Positions 37,472 through 48,072 of a stretch of DNA of 64,000 nucleotides are shown here, piece by piece (position 1 is the stretch's first letter; each line of letters begins with the position of its first letter). A program made the translations under genes and the position numbers. Source of the stretch: Chloroflexi bacterium AL-N1. GTDB lineage: Bacteria > Chloroflexota > Chloroflexia > Chloroflexales > Roseiflexaceae. The notes beneath the pieces are model-generated. The model saw nothing but the letters and a program-made list of their open reading frames with translations, did no database searches and was not told the origin of the DNA. The stretch spans positions 62,001-126,000 of the forward strand of contig WYDT01000004.1 of NCBI GenBank assembly GCA_013122435.1, in the 5' to 3' direction.

Positions 37472-38575
37472 TTATTTGCGCTTGCTAAAGATATATAAGA
37501 AGAATCCAATAATCACGATACTCCAGAAATTAATCCCTCGATCAAGAAAAGTCACAGCAAGTGCCAGGTTCTGGCTTGATACGGCTTCGGCATTGGTTGC
37601 TGCTGGAAGAAAGAGCAGCAGTACGCCCATCACGGTTCCCTCTACAATACCAAGTCCCGCAGGGGTAAATGGTATAGCAGTCAGCAACGATGAGGCCAAC
37701 GCTATAAACACAATAACGGACAGATCAAGCTGCAAGCCCTCCACGCCGAGCGCCTGCACCACAAAGAAGAGGCGGAAACCTTCAAGAAGCCATACCCCTG
37801 CGGTCATTATAGCCAGTGAAGGGAGAATATGTGGGCGAAATGAACGCAGAGCGGCAGTTTCAAATGGTTCGTACACACGTAAGAGCCGTTGTGGCATAAA
37901 ACGACGGATGTAAGGACTGAACCAGTGCATACCTGCCAGACCAGAGAGAATAACCACAACCAGGATAATCCCAGAGATAAAAATGACATTGGTAGCAGGT
38001 GGGAGGTGCGTACCAAAGACAAACCAACCAGAAATCACCAGAAAGGTAAATAGTCCGAGCATATCGAGCAATCGTTCGGCAAAAATAGTACCAAAGGTAG
38101 CAGAGAAAGACACATGACCATTGCGCTTGAGCAGGTACCCGCGATAGGCATCACCCAACTTGGCCGGCACAATACAGTTGGCAAACCACGAAAGATACAT
38201 ATATTCCATCAGGGCCGGCATGGAGGCCCAACTCTTGCGACCTTGGCGCACAGGTACACCAGCATTATCAAGCAACAAACGCCAACGTAATGCCCGTAAT
38301 GGAAACGTGAAATAAAATACGATCAACCCGGTGAGGAGTAACCCCCAATTTGCGCCACGTATATATAACCATGTTTGTGCAAGATCAACGTTAAAACCGC
38401 GAAAAACGAACAAAATGATCGCAAACGCAAAGGCAAATGAGATAAGTGTACGTGGATCGCGCAACGAGCGCCCCAGCGAGAAACCCTCGTGAACAACCTG
38501 CTCCTCTGCTGGTACTTCCGGTGATGCATGTGTCTCTCCGGCATGAGTCACATTGTTAGTAGTATCTTTGATCAT
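37472..38575 (-). CDS. Lysylphosphatidylglycerol synthase TM-type flippase-like protein
   Basis: 367-residue polytopic protein of the UPF0104/LPG_synthase_TM family, with about eight helices. Recognisable are RALRWRLLLDNAG near the first loop, MYLSWFANCIVPAKLGDAYR (the conserved NxxxPxKxGD motif), ERLLDMLGLF and ITAIPFTPAGLGIVEG-type PAGLGxxE near the end. Members sit next to glycosyltransferases in glycan clusters. Lipid-linked sugar transport is suspected but unproven. Confidence 0.85.
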   Translation of the reverse strand: MIKDTTNNVTHAGETHASPEVPAEEQVVHEGFSLGRSLRDPRTLISFAFAFAIILFVFRGFNVDLAQTWLYIRGANWGLLLTGLIVFYFTFPLRALRWRLLLDNAGVPVRQGRKSWASMPALMEYMYLSWFANCIVPAKLGDAYRGYLLKRNGHVSFSATFGTIFAERLLDMLGLFTFLVISGWFVFGTHLPPATNVIFISGIILVVVILSGLAGMHWFSPYIRRFMPQRLLRVYEPFETAALRSFRPHILPSLAIMTAGVWLLEGFRLFFVVQALGVEGLQLDLSVIVFIALASSLLTAIPFTPAGLGIVEGTVMGVLLLFLPAATNAEAVSSQNLALAVTFLDRGINFWSIVIIGFFLYIFSKRK

Positions 38576-38674
38576 ATATGCTCAGGTCCCTTCTGTCTAG
38601 CGTGCCTCGATGAAATCATGCTATACCTGATTACCGCCGTATTTCGATATGTGGATACGCATACGCTAAAGTCT

Positions 38675-39637
38675 TTAGTCCTGTGTCTGCAGTACCTCGT
38701 CTTTATACCACGACCAAAAGTGAGTCAGCCCTTCCTCTAATTCCGTGCGCGGTTGGAAACCAAGCAATCGTTCGGCTTTCTCAGTGTTTGCAAACGTAAT
38801 CGCAGGCTCTGCCTCTGAGAGTGGCTGCGAATCAATAATAGCTTTGTGTCCCGTAATATCTTCGAGTAGAGTGACAAAATCGCGTAACTGTACAGGATGT
38901 GAATTACCCAGATTGAACACATCAAAAGGAATATCGCACTCTAATGCTGCAACAACGCCTGCAATAATATCATCAACATACGTCCAATCACGATAGACCC
39001 CCTCACCACCGTTAAACAACGTGATAGGTTGCTGGTTTAACATGGGATCTACAAATAATGTTGGAGTCATATCAGGTCGGCCACGTGGCCCATAGACCGT
39101 GAAAAAGCGTACTACACGTGTGGGCAACCCATAGTGATTATGGTAGGTATATGCGAATAGTTCGCCCGCCTTTTTTGTCGCTGCATACGGTGACAATGGC
39201 TGATCTGTTTTGATATCTTCCGACCAGGGTGTTGGCGCACGCCCATACACTGATGAGGTCGATGCATACACAAAACCCTGGACATTGTAGCGTCCTGCCA
39301 GTTCGAGTAAATTCATGGTACCACGTACATTGACTTCCTCGTACAGCACCGGGCGGCGAAGTGACGCCCGAGGATTGGCCATGCCTCCAATATGGGCGAC
39401 ACGATTAGGCCGATATGTCTCAAATACCTGTTCCATCGCTGCCGCATCGCGGAAGTCTCCTTCAACCAGTGTATACCCTGGCTGTTGCAGGGCTGCTGCA
39501 ATGTTAGAGTGTTTGCGTGCAGGATCGTAATAATTATTAAAATTGTCGACACAAATAACCTCAGCATTTCGTGACAGCAATGTATCTGCAAGATGGCTTC
39601 CAATAAATCCTGCGCCACCAGTAACGAGATAACGCAT
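38675..39637 (-). CDS. NAD-dependent sugar epimerase (UDP-glucuronate/UDP-glucose epimerase type)
   Basis: 320-residue extended SDR. Rossmann loop VTGGAGFIGSHLAD, VDNFNNYYDPARK typical of nucleotide-sugar epimerases (like UDP-glucuronate 4-epimerase), catalytic region YASTSSVYGRAPTPWSE with YAATKKAGE (YxxxK), and TVYGPRGRPDM in the sugar-binding part. The exact sugar cannot be fixed. It is part of the polysaccharide operon and supplies a precursor. Confidence 0.9.
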   Translation of the reverse strand: MRYLVTGGAGFIGSHLADTLLSRNAEVICVDNFNNYYDPARKHSNIAAALQQPGYTLVEGDFRDAAAMEQVFETYRPNRVAHIGGMANPRASLRRPVLYEEVNVRGTMNLLELAGRYNVQGFVYASTSSVYGRAPTPWSEDIKTDQPLSPYAATKKAGELFAYTYHNHYGLPTRVVRFFTVYGPRGRPDMTPTLFVDPMLNQQPITLFNGGEGVYRDWTYVDDIIAGVVAALECDIPFDVFNLGNSHPVQLRDFVTLLEDITGHKAIIDSQPLSEAEPAITFANTEKAERLLGFQPRTELEEGLTHFWSWYKDEVLQTQD

Positions 39638-39661
39638 AAGTTGCTCTCCTTGTGTATAAGG

Positions 39662-41158
39662 CTAAGATGTTAAGTTCGGATCTCGGCTGAGCACACTACT
39701 CAATGCCCAGATCACAGCAAGCTGAATACCCATGTTCAGTGCATGCAGATTTTCAAACATGCTGTGACCTGCAACGGCTGCGATAACTCCCCAACATCCT
39801 ACCATAATACTGCGTTGAAAGAGATGAACAGAATGTTGTAGAGTCCGTATGGTTTGATACGATACGCCAATAATAAGTGTTAGATAGGCAATGATCCCCA
39901 AACTGCCAACTTCACCAGCTATGTGAAGATAGTAGTTGTGGGCATGCCCACGTGAGGCGTACCATGGCGGTGTGGTGACCGCAGGATAGGCATTGTTAAA
40001 ATTCCCAGCACCGACCCCAGTGAGCGGATGGGTAACAAACATTTGCCAGCCAGCCCACAATTGAGCTGTACGTTCGACAACGGCAAAATTGTCAGGAGTA
40101 ACTTCGACCGTTTGTGGGTCAAAGAATGCAACACTGCGTGTAATACTTGTAAGCCGTTCGGTCAACGCTGTAGGTAAAACGCCTGCCTGCACGACCACCA
40201 AAACCACGACCAGCACTGCCAACGCTGCCAGTACACGGCGCCACGTCCATCGTCCTATGACCACTGTCATCGCGACACCTCCTACTGCCGCACCAAGCCA
40301 TCCTCCACGAGAGAATGATGCCAGCAGCGCAGCTCCGAGCAGCCCTGTGGCAAACCACAAGCCAGCGATGAGGAGCCACCGTCCAGAGATGAGCCGTCGA
40401 CGATCATGATCATTCGCTATTGTTGATAATGAATGTCTCTGACCTCGGATAATATACCATGTCATTCCCAAAGCCAGTGCAAATGCCAGAGGCCACCCCA
40501 TATTGAGGTATCCAGCAAAGGCATTTGGTGTACCAATTGTCCCATATGCGCGGGCAAAGTCTGTTCCTGAAATGCGAAAACTTGGTGGACCACTTCCTGC
40601 CACAAATTGAAAGAGACCAATGATCGCTTCAGCTGCAGGTGCACATAAAAGACAGGCAAGCAGACCAAACAGATGCCATGGTTTGGTAACGGTATTCACA
40701 GTGATGAACCAAACGACAAAAGCAACCGTCCAACGCATCGTTTCACGGATCGCATCCATACGTGAATAAGGTGTGAACGCTGCTGAGAGTAGAAAAGCCG
40801 TAAGCAACGCAATCCATAGTATGAAAATTGGCCCGGTCACAATGCGACGCTCAGGGTGCGCCAACATATGCAGCCCCCAGCCTCCTATGGCTAGGAGCAT
40901 GGCTGCCTGTGTGTAGCTTAATCCACCAGGTAAAACGAACACTTCCTGAATGGGGACGGAGAGAACGACAAGATAGAGACCAAAGATAGGATGAATAAGC
41001 GGCAACAGACCGGCCAGTAGCCCTCCGGCAGCAAGAACGAGCGGGCGTAGTGGCACAAATCCCAATCCCACACCAATAACACCAACAAATAACCATATAA
41101 CTGGCACAAGACGAGGTGTCATATATCTGGATAACAACGTGTTCTGTGCATTCATCAT
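39662..41158 (-). CDS. O-antigen ligase/polymerase family protein
   Basis: About 498 residues with 10-12 membrane helices and a large exterior loop carrying FFDPQTVEVTPDNFAVVERT, HPLTGVGAGNFNNAYP and RGHAHNYYLHIAGEVG. The GVGxGNF and HxHNxYL motifs are those of the Wzy_C/WaaL superfamily, which polymerises or ligates lipid-linked glycans. The start ATG 41158 avoids overlap with the decarboxylase gene; the frame from 41218 overlaps it by 49 bases. It acts in the membrane with the flippase-like and transferase genes. Confidence 0.9.
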   Translation of the reverse strand: MMNAQNTLLSRYMTPRLVPVIWLFVGVIGVGLGFVPLRPLVLAAGGLLAGLLPLIHPIFGLYLVVLSVPIQEVFVLPGGLSYTQAAMLLAIGGWGLHMLAHPERRIVTGPIFILWIALLTAFLLSAAFTPYSRMDAIRETMRWTVAFVVWFITVNTVTKPWHLFGLLACLLCAPAAEAIIGLFQFVAGSGPPSFRISGTDFARAYGTIGTPNAFAGYLNMGWPLAFALALGMTWYIIRGQRHSLSTIANDHDRRRLISGRWLLIAGLWFATGLLGAALLASFSRGGWLGAAVGGVAMTVVIGRWTWRRVLAALAVLVVVLVVVQAGVLPTALTERLTSITRSVAFFDPQTVEVTPDNFAVVERTAQLWAGWQMFVTHPLTGVGAGNFNNAYPAVTTPPWYASRGHAHNYYLHIAGEVGSLGIIAYLTLIIGVSYQTIRTLQHSVHLFQRSIMVGCWGVIAAVAGHSMFENLHALNMGIQLAVIWALSSVLSRDPNLTS

Positions 41159-41169
41159 ATCAGCCTGGA

Positions 41170-42129
41170 TTATGTATCGGGCAACTCTCCCCGTCGCTGG
41201 AGTTCCTGCCGAAACCAAGGAATCGTACGACGTAATCCTTCTTCTAAATCAATTTTCGGTCTCCAATCAAGCATATCTTTTGCCTTGCTAATATCAGGCT
41301 GACGTACTTGAGGATCGTCCTGGGTTCGCATATCTCGTTGCACAATACCTGCTTGATTATCGGTCAGTCGATTCACTGTCTCGGCAAATTCTCGAATGGT
41401 AAATTCACCCGGATTCCCAATATTAACAGGTTCGGTTGCTTTGGAAAATAACAAACGATAAATACCTTCAACAAGATCAGAAACATACTGAAATGAGCGC
41501 GTTTGTGAGCCATCACCATAAATCGTGAGTGGTTCACCACGTAATGCTTGTTGAATAAAGTTTGGTACAACTCGACCATCACGTAAGCGCATACGTTCAC
41601 CATAGGTATTAAAAATACGCACGATGCGTGTTTCGATCCCGTGTGTTCGCTGGTAAGCCATCGTCAACGCTTCGGCAAAACGTTTGGCTTCATCATACAC
41701 ACCACGTGGTCCAATAGGGTTCACATGTCCATAGTAGCTTTCTGGTTGCGGATGAACCTGTGGATCACCATAGACCTCTGATGTTGAAGCAAGCAAGAAA
41801 TGGGCTCGTTTATCTTTAGCAAGACCCAATGCTTTATGAGTTCCCAAAGCACCAACTTTCAAGGTCTGTATTGGCAGATCAAGATAGTCTACTGGTGATG
41901 CTGGTGATGCAAAATGGAGAATAGCATCCAACTGATCATCAACAAAAATATAATTTGTTACATCATGTTTGATAAAACGAAATCGCTCATGGCCAGCTAA
42001 ATGAGCGATGTTATCTGTACTACCAGTTATCAGATTATCCATGGCAATAACCACATGGCCTTCCGCCAGAAACCGATCACAGAGATGTGACCCAAGAAAT
42101 CCCGCACCGCCAGTTATCAGGACACGCAT
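41170..42129 (-). CDS. UDP-glucuronate decarboxylase-type SDR
   Basis: 319 residues, extended SDR closely resembling UDP-xylose synthase (converts UDP-glucuronate to UDP-xylose). [84 protein letters not shown] (YxxxK with [10 protein letters not shown]) and [11 protein letters not shown] are all characteristic. ATG 42129 follows AAGGAG; the ATG at 42144 contains it. The UDP-glucuronate source is not in view. Confidence 0.93.
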   Translation of the reverse strand: MRVLITGGAGFLGSHLCDRFLAEGHVVIAMDNLITGSTDNIAHLAGHERFRFIKHDVTNYIFVDDQLDAILHFASPASPVDYLDLPIQTLKVGALGTHKALGLAKDKRAHFLLASTSEVYGDPQVHPQPESYYGHVNPIGPRGVYDEAKRFAEALTMAYQRTHGIETRIVRIFNTYGERMRLRDGRVVPNFIQQALRGEPLTIYGDGSQTRSFQYVSDLVEGIYRLLFSKATEPVNIGNPGEFTIREFAETVNRLTDNQAGIVQRDMRTQDDPQVRQPDISKAKDMLDWRPKIDLEEGLRRTIPWFRQELQRRGELPDT

Positions 42130-42253
42130 AATTACTCCTTCCACATACCATTAAGTAGTTGCTGCGGACTATGCCAATCATTATCGTATCGCACATGCAT
42201 GAAGAGTTGGTGAGGGATATCGAATATCGGTATGACATCCCATTCATTGCTGT

Positions 42254-43948
42254 TCAGTAGGCACCTTTTCCCGAAAGAACCACCGGAATCGTTTGTAATA
42301 AGATACGAACATCCATTGCTGGTGACCAATTCTCGGTATAGTAAATGTCAAGACGCACCATCTCATCAAATGATGTATCACTACGCCCAAGAACTTGCCA
42401 CAGACCTGTAAGCCCAGGCACCACCTCTAAGCGGCGTTTGTGCCACTCTTCATATTGTGCCACTTCATCAAGGGTGGGCGGACGAGGGCCAACCAGACTC
42501 ATTTCGCCACGTAGAACATTCCACAATTGTGGTAACTCATCCATGCTTGTGCGTCTGAGCAAACGCCCCACCTGCGTTGTACGTGGATCATTTCGCATTT
42601 TGAACATGGGGCCATCGGCCTCGTTCAGTTCGCACAATTCTGATTTGCGCTCTTCGGCATCAACAATCATCGTACGGAATTTATACGCGGTGAACAATTG
42701 TTGATCCTTGCCAACCCGCTTCTGGCGAAAAATAACAGGACCGCGCGAGTCACATTTAATTGCCAGTGCAATCAAGGCCGTAAAGAGCAACAGAAATGGT
42801 GAGGCTGGCACAATAATCACAAGATCAACCATACGCTTGACCACTATTTTCCAGCCTTTAAGGGATATCTCTTTCAGGCCAATGAGTGGAACACTACCTA
42901 AGCTACGTACTTCCGCCCGATCAAAACTAAGTTCGTACAAATCGGGAGCAACGCGAAATTCAACACCCGCCTCACGACAGGCAGCTACAAGATCTGGTAA
43001 ACGGCGATGTTCCCAAAATGGGAGAGCCAGAATAACCTGATCAACTGAGAGCAATCGGGTCAGGATTGGCAACTCTTGTACGTGTCCCAGATGTCGAAAA
43101 TGACCATCACGGCGCTCCTGAGCAGGAGGCGGTCTATCGTCCAGATAACCTACCAACTCATAGCCAAGAAATGGTTGTGCAACAATACTTTCCATAATCT
43201 CACGCCCAAGCCCGGTACCACCAACGACCAACACATGTTCACGTCCAATACCCCGTGTCCAGCGCCAACGTCGGTATTCAACTAACAGACCACGCCACAC
43301 ACAAAGGAGAATAATGATCCAGAGCCACGCAAATGCAAAAATAAGCCGAGAGTAGAATACTGCCGCTTGATGCAAAAATACGGCAACAATCAGGACCGCA
43401 ACACCAATAGTTGTACTACTTACAATAATGCTCGCGTGATCAAGTGCTCCTGCATTCCGTGGTAATCGATAAAGCCCTTTGATAACAAAAAGCCCGATGA
43501 GCAATGCGAGTAACACGATAGCATATGGTACAAAACGCCAGGGATCGACTCGAAATTCAGTCACAACTTCGCTGATAATCCATTGAAAGGGGAAGGGCCA
43601 ATCGACCTGATAGCGCATAGTATAGGCAAGTGTACACCCCAACATAATCAGCAGTATGTCAACTGATCCCACTAATAACGGTGTGCTCCACCGCTTGAGG
43701 CTACTCTTTGATTGTTGTGCATACCAGGAGTGATGGGGAACAAGTTCTCTCACACCATTTCTCCGCGTTTCAACAGATGATCGACCCGTAAAGTCATGGT
43801 CTTTACTAACATACCGATCAAGATGTGAGACTTTACTTGTCTGCACAATGTCCTCACGATGTTGCTCCACACGCCTTTTTGCAGTGCGTTGAGAACGCCG
43901 CTGTTTTCCTGCACGACGATCTGGATCAGGTTTTCTAGATGTCGCCAT
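42254..43948 (-). CDS. Polyprenyl-phosphate sugar phosphotransferase
   Basis: 564-residue initiating transferase (WcaJ/CpsE/WbaP type) that puts the first sugar-phosphate onto undecaprenyl phosphate. A ~90-residue basic polar N-terminus precedes four helices, a Rossmann-like central domain (HVLVVGGTGLGREIMES, YLDDRP) and the catalytic C-terminal domain: KRMVDLVIIVPASPFLLLFT, GPVIFRQKRVGKDQQLF, YKFRTM, RTSMDELPQLWNVLRGEMSL, VGPRPP and PGLTGLWQVLGRS. ATG 43948 is preferred because GGGAG lies five bases ahead; 43984 has none. First gene of the cluster. Confidence 0.94.
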   Translation of the reverse strand: MATSRKPDPDRRAGKQRRSQRTAKRRVEQHREDIVQTSKVSHLDRYVSKDHDFTGRSSVETRRNGVRELVPHHSWYAQQSKSSLKRWSTPLLVGSVDILLIMLGCTLAYTMRYQVDWPFPFQWIISEVVTEFRVDPWRFVPYAIVLLALLIGLFVIKGLYRLPRNAGALDHASIIVSSTTIGVAVLIVAVFLHQAAVFYSRLIFAFAWLWIIILLCVWRGLLVEYRRWRWTRGIGREHVLVVGGTGLGREIMESIVAQPFLGYELVGYLDDRPPPAQERRDGHFRHLGHVQELPILTRLLSVDQVILALPFWEHRRLPDLVAACREAGVEFRVAPDLYELSFDRAEVRSLGSVPLIGLKEISLKGWKIVVKRMVDLVIIVPASPFLLLFTALIALAIKCDSRGPVIFRQKRVGKDQQLFTAYKFRTMIVDAEERKSELCELNEADGPMFKMRNDPRTTQVGRLLRRTSMDELPQLWNVLRGEMSLVGPRPPTLDEVAQYEEWHKRRLEVVPGLTGLWQVLGRSDTSFDEMVRLDIYYTENWSPAMDVRILLQTIPVVLSGKGAY

Positions 43949-44143
43949 AGTTGCTCCCACTGCTCGTCCCGCGCTCGCGAACATGGCAAATTAAACGACA
44001 AAGCTTGGTCGTGTTCACGTTGAGCGGGGTTGCTCTATTTTTTGACATCGCAAGGCATTGTACTGGTAAGTGCGTTTCTATGCAAGGGGGAGCAGGCATC
44101 TGTCATCAAAAGAGATGCTAGAGAGGGATGAGGGGCTTTTATA

Positions 44144-44935
44144 TCAAGCAAAACCATCACCAGCCATTTCATACTCATCCCGACCAAACCAACGGAAGAA
44201 GATAATCGACAGAGCAAAGAGAAAGATCAATCCACCGGGTACCCACATAACCAGACCACCAAGTTGCTGATCCAGCATCGGTGAGAGGCCCCAGATACGT
44301 GGGGCCTCCGCATAGGTGGGGTAGATAATAGTGTTAGAGAAGGTGATAACAGCACCTAAAAGGGTTGGGGGGAGAGATTGGAGAAAAAGATACATACATT
44401 GAATAGCAGGTGGTGAGGGAGGCAATTCATCAAAAGGACTGATGATAGGTAACCAGGTAATCATGGCAGTAACGATAAACATGATATGTTCTAAGATATG
44501 AATATGAATATTTTGGAGCGCCGCATCATACAAAACAGGAAAATGCCAACCAATAAGCACGACATTGAAAACGATAAAGGCAAAAATGTTGTTGGTTATA
44601 AAACGGCCAATTGGCAAGGCAAAGGGCAAGTAGAGCAATGGCCGCAGCATCCAACGCGGTAAGCCCATCAAGAGCAGCGGCGGCCCAACCAGAGTAATGA
44701 GAATATGCTGAACCATATGTATGGTCAACAAATATGAGTCTCCGAGACGATCAATGGGTGAAACCAATGCGATAAAGAACGTTAGGAGACCCATCATGAA
44801 CGCCAATACAAGCTTTTTAGGGACAGGTTCTGAACCAGGGAAGAGATGGCGAAGCGGGCCAATACACGCAAGATATGCAATAGCTTGAAAGGTCAGTCCA
44901 AAGACCAGACTTGGTGCAAAGTTCCACGTATACAT
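44144..44935 (-). CDS. ctaG: Cytochrome c oxidase assembly protein CtaG (caa3 type)
   Basis: 263-residue protein of the caa3_CtaG family with seven helices. SYLLTIHMVQHILITLVGPP, PLLLMGLPRW, HFPVLYDAAL and EHIMFIVTAM are the conserved His-containing pieces implicated in delivering copper to the CuA or CuB site. It is the last gene of the oxidase cluster, as expected. Confidence 0.92.
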   Translation of the reverse strand: MYTWNFAPSLVFGLTFQAIAYLACIGPLRHLFPGSEPVPKKLVLAFMMGLLTFFIALVSPIDRLGDSYLLTIHMVQHILITLVGPPLLLMGLPRWMLRPLLYLPFALPIGRFITNNIFAFIVFNVVLIGWHFPVLYDAALQNIHIHILEHIMFIVTAMITWLPIISPFDELPPSPPAIQCMYLFLQSLPPTLLGAVITFSNTIIYPTYAEAPRIWGLSPMLDQQLGGLVMWVPGGLIFLFALSIIFFRWFGRDEYEMAGDGFA

Positions 44936-45000
44936 AGGGCCACTTTCTAGTGATCACGCTCTGTGTTCACTTCCCTGAACAACTGCATTACGTTGCTAAG

Positions 45001-45360
45001 TTAACCAGCAATTCCGACGTGCCCGGAAAAAAGCACCAAAAAGATCAGGCCCATCGAAACAGCAATACAAAATGGGGCAATAAAAACAAACTGATAGAGT
45101 TTTTTATCATCCTTCAAATGCATATAGTACATTACGACAAAAGCGCCTTTGATAATCGAAAGCACGATAAGAGAAACAAACTTGAGCCAGTACGGAAATC
45201 CGAACACGGCCATACCAAATTCCGCAATGACCACTTCTGCAAACGTCACAACAGCGAGTACTCCCCCAAGCACCCAATAGAAGCGGGTTGATTCATCGTG
45301 ACCATGTGCATTGGCCGATCCGTTGTGATCGTGATGAGCAACTTCTTGCGTTTTTGCCAT
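45001..45360 (-). CDS. Cytochrome c oxidase subunit IV (caa3 type)
   Basis: 119 residues with a His-rich N-terminus (HHDHNGSANAHGHDE) and three helices, with FYWVLGGVLAVVTFAEVVIA as the first. It fits the small prokaryotic subunit IV (CoxIV/CtaF) family, which stabilises the catalytic subunit. ATG 45360 has GAGGAG upstream. It lies between subunit III and ctaG. Confidence 0.85.
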   Translation of the reverse strand: MAKTQEVAHHDHNGSANAHGHDESTRFYWVLGGVLAVVTFAEVVIAEFGMAVFGFPYWLKFVSLIVLSIIKGAFVVMYYMHLKDDKKLYQFVFIAPFCIAVSMGLIFLVLFSGHVGIAG

Positions 45361-45425
45361 AGTACTGCACTCCTCGATTATACAAATACAATCCATTTAC
45401 TCTCAAAACAACTGTCTATATCTCA

Positions 45426-46052
45426 TCATATCAGATAGATCAATACGAAAATAACAACCCAAACCAGGTCAACAAAATGCCAATACAAACCTGCCAACTC
45501 CACATCCATATCATTTTCTGCTGAATAACGTCCACGCATTCCACGTACGTATACTGCTAACAACCAGATAACTCCAATCGCAACATGAGTACCATGGAAA
45601 CCTGTCAGCACAAAGAAAGTCGATCCAAAAAGGCTACTATCAAGTGTTAAACTTGGCCCATCATGATAATTATAGAGATGATAAAACTCATAGACTTGCC
45701 CACCGAGGAACGCTAAACCCAAACCAATCGTCGACAACATCCAAAGCTGGAAGCGTTTAAGATCATTGCGGCGAATAGCGGCCAGTGATAATACCATGGT
45801 GAGACTACTGGCGAGCAATAATGTTGCCAATAAGGTCGTGAGTTCAATGCCCAGATACTTTTTAGGATCTTGAAAGTTTTCTGCAACAGCATTGACTGGT
45901 TTGTAGATCAGATAGGTCATAATCAATGCTGTGAAGAAAAGGGTCTCTGAACCGATAAATGTCCACATACCAAGTTTACGGCTATCAAGACCCGTTGAGG
46001 ACGCATGTCCATGGGATGGAGCCTGTGTGCCTGTTGTAGATAATTCACTCAT
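45426..46052 (-). CDS. ctaE: Cytochrome c oxidase subunit III
   Basis: 208 residues with five helices, the short prokaryotic subunit III. KLGMWTFIGSETLFFTALIM holds the conserved Glu; GTHVAIGVIWLLAVY and YWHFVDLVWVVIFVLIYLI are the signature end. ATG 46052 is preceded by AAGGAG. It lies in the order subunit I, III, IV, CtaG. Confidence 0.94.
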   Translation of the reverse strand: MSELSTTGTQAPSHGHASSTGLDSRKLGMWTFIGSETLFFTALIMTYLIYKPVNAVAENFQDPKKYLGIELTTLLATLLLASSLTMVLSLAAIRRNDLKRFQLWMLSTIGLGLAFLGGQVYEFYHLYNYHDGPSLTLDSSLFGSTFFVLTGFHGTHVAIGVIWLLAVYVRGMRGRYSAENDMDVELAGLYWHFVDLVWVVIFVLIYLI

Positions 46053-46142
46053 ACTTCTATAGCTCCTTGATAATACGCAAGGCATTTAATCGTGCGACAC
46101 CGATACATCCCCCAAACGATGCCCTGTATCGCACCTGCAATA

Positions 46143-48050
46143 CTAGTGGACGATATCACGATCTTTGTAGGAGTCACCGACCCATCCCACAACCGAGACC
46201 GCAAAGATCAACAGGCCCACGACGACAAGCGGTACCCCGATCGTCGGGTGTGTTCCAAGATATACCACCCCAAAAGAGAAAATCGTCAATCCTAGCGAGA
46301 CAATCAACGGTTGATATGTTGGTGATGGAAGATGAATCGTGCTGGGATCAACGGGCTCTTCGGCAGCCTCAGCTTTTTTCGCTTTCCCTTGACGTTTGCC
46401 ATTGTGGCTAAGTTCGGGATACTTGATATCCCACAAAGGCCGTCGACTATAAACCTGCGGTTCGGTGGCAAAGTTATACTCAGGAGGTGGCGAAGTTGTC
46501 GCCCACTCAAGTGTGGAACCATCCCACGGATCTGCTGATGCACGTTTGCCTGCACGGAGACTCACAATCAGATTCCATGTGAACAGCAACACCGCGAGAG
46601 CAATACCAAAGGCACCAATCGTCTCCAGTAGATTCCAGAAAGCCCATTCCTGATCGGCAGTATATGTTGGAATACGACGCGGCATACCCTGCGTGCCAAC
46701 AATGTGCATGGGAAAGAAGGTGACATTAAACGAAACCAGCATAATCCAGAACTGGATTTTGGCCAGTCGTTCACTCATCATACGCCCAGTCATTTTGGGG
46801 AACCAGTAGAAGGCACCAGCAAAGATACCCCAGAGCGCACCACCAAAGAGCACATAGTGGAAATGAGCCACAACGTAGTATGAGTCAGTCTGTTGCAAGT
46901 TCACTGGCGGTGAGGCAAGTGTAATACCACTGATTCCACCGATAATAAACATCGCAATAAAACCAACGGCGTAGTACAGTGGCGCTTTCAGATTGATGGA
47001 CCCACCCCAGAGAGTCGCAATCCAGTTAAAGATCTTGACGCCCGTTGGTATAGCGATCAGGAAGCTGGCTCCAGCAAAGAAGGCATTGACCAAGGGGCCA
47101 AGGCCAACCGCAAACATATGATGGGTCCAGACCAGAAAGCCCAGGAAGCCGATAGCTACACCAGAGTAGGCGATAAATGCGTATCCAAAGATTGGTTTAC
47201 GTGAGAAAGTGGGTAAAATTTCAGAGATGATACCAAAAACAGGCAAGATCATAATGTATACTTCAGGATGGCCAAAGAACCAGAAAAGATGTTGCCACAG
47301 AATAGGATTGCCACCCGCTTCAGGATTAAAGAAGCCTGTGCCAAAATTGCGATCAAAGAGCAACATAATCTGGGCCGCCGTCAACACTGGAAATGCGAAT
47401 AGCAAAATAAAAGAGGTAACCAGCATCATCCAGACAAACAATGGCATACGATTAATAGTCATCCCTGGCGCGCGCATATTGAGAATCGTTACCACGAAGT
47501 TCACTGAACCGGCAATGGAAGCCACACCCGTCAATGTCAGGCCCATAATCCAGTATTCCATACCATGGGTAGGAGAATACTCTCTCATGGTCAGTGGTGC
47601 ATACGAGAACCAGCCGGCATTGGGTGCGCCACCCAGAATAAAACTAGCATACAACATTAAGCCACCCAGGATGAAAAGCCAGATACTCATGGCATTGAGG
47701 CGCGGGAATGCCATATCACGAGCACCAATCATCAGTGGCACAATATAGTTACCAATACCAGTATTGAGCGGCATGACCGCTAAAAATACCATTGTTGTAC
47801 CATGCATGGTGAACAACTGGTTATAGAGATCCTGATTAAGGAAGGTATTATCAGGAACACCAAGCTGAATACGCATTAAAAGCGCTTCAATGCCGCCAAT
47901 CACAAGAAAAACAAACGCTGAGAGCATATACATAATCCCAATCTTCTTGTGATCGACGGTACTGAACCAGCTTGCCCAACCAGTTGATTTGGTCGTCGGT
48001 GATACCGTGCCTATGGTTGGCTGTTCCACCGGTTGGTCAAGAGTCGTCAT
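46143..48050 (-). CDS. ctaD: Cytochrome c oxidase subunit I
   Basis: 635-residue haem-copper oxidase catalytic subunit. All metal ligands are seen: MHGTTMVF (haem a His), WQHLFWFFGHPEVYIMILPV with CuB His and the GHPE glutamate and cross-linked Tyr of A1-type oxidases, WTHHMFAVG (two CuB His), and AHFHYVLFGG (both haem His). Twelve or more helices plus a C-terminal soluble stretch and two extra helices. ATG 48050 follows GGAGG. It couples cytochrome c oxidation to proton pumping. Confidence 0.97.
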   Translation of the reverse strand: MTTLDQPVEQPTIGTVSPTTKSTGWASWFSTVDHKKIGIMYMLSAFVFLVIGGIEALLMRIQLGVPDNTFLNQDLYNQLFTMHGTTMVFLAVMPLNTGIGNYIVPLMIGARDMAFPRLNAMSIWLFILGGLMLYASFILGGAPNAGWFSYAPLTMREYSPTHGMEYWIMGLTLTGVASIAGSVNFVVTILNMRAPGMTINRMPLFVWMMLVTSFILLFAFPVLTAAQIMLLFDRNFGTGFFNPEAGGNPILWQHLFWFFGHPEVYIMILPVFGIISEILPTFSRKPIFGYAFIAYSGVAIGFLGFLVWTHHMFAVGLGPLVNAFFAGASFLIAIPTGVKIFNWIATLWGGSINLKAPLYYAVGFIAMFIIGGISGITLASPPVNLQQTDSYYVVAHFHYVLFGGALWGIFAGAFYWFPKMTGRMMSERLAKIQFWIMLVSFNVTFFPMHIVGTQGMPRRIPTYTADQEWAFWNLLETIGAFGIALAVLLFTWNLIVSLRAGKRASADPWDGSTLEWATTSPPPEYNFATEPQVYSRRPLWDIKYPELSHNGKRQGKAKKAEAAEEPVDPSTIHLPSPTYQPLIVSLGLTIFSFGVVYLGTHPTIGVPLVVVGLLIFAVSVVGWVGDSYKDRDIVH

Positions 48051-48072
48051 TACTACCTCCAAATGCCTATGA

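Noticed and set aside
36227..43948. Polysaccharide cluster as a novel system
   Set aside because: Initiating transferase, precursor SDRs, polymerase, flippase-like protein and glycosyltransferase form an ordinary Wzx/Wzy-like exopolysaccharide locus.
46143..48050. Plus-strand frames inside ctaD (for example 47209-47748)
   Set aside because: They lie fully within a well-supported oxidase gene and read as basic low-complexity sequence; shadows.
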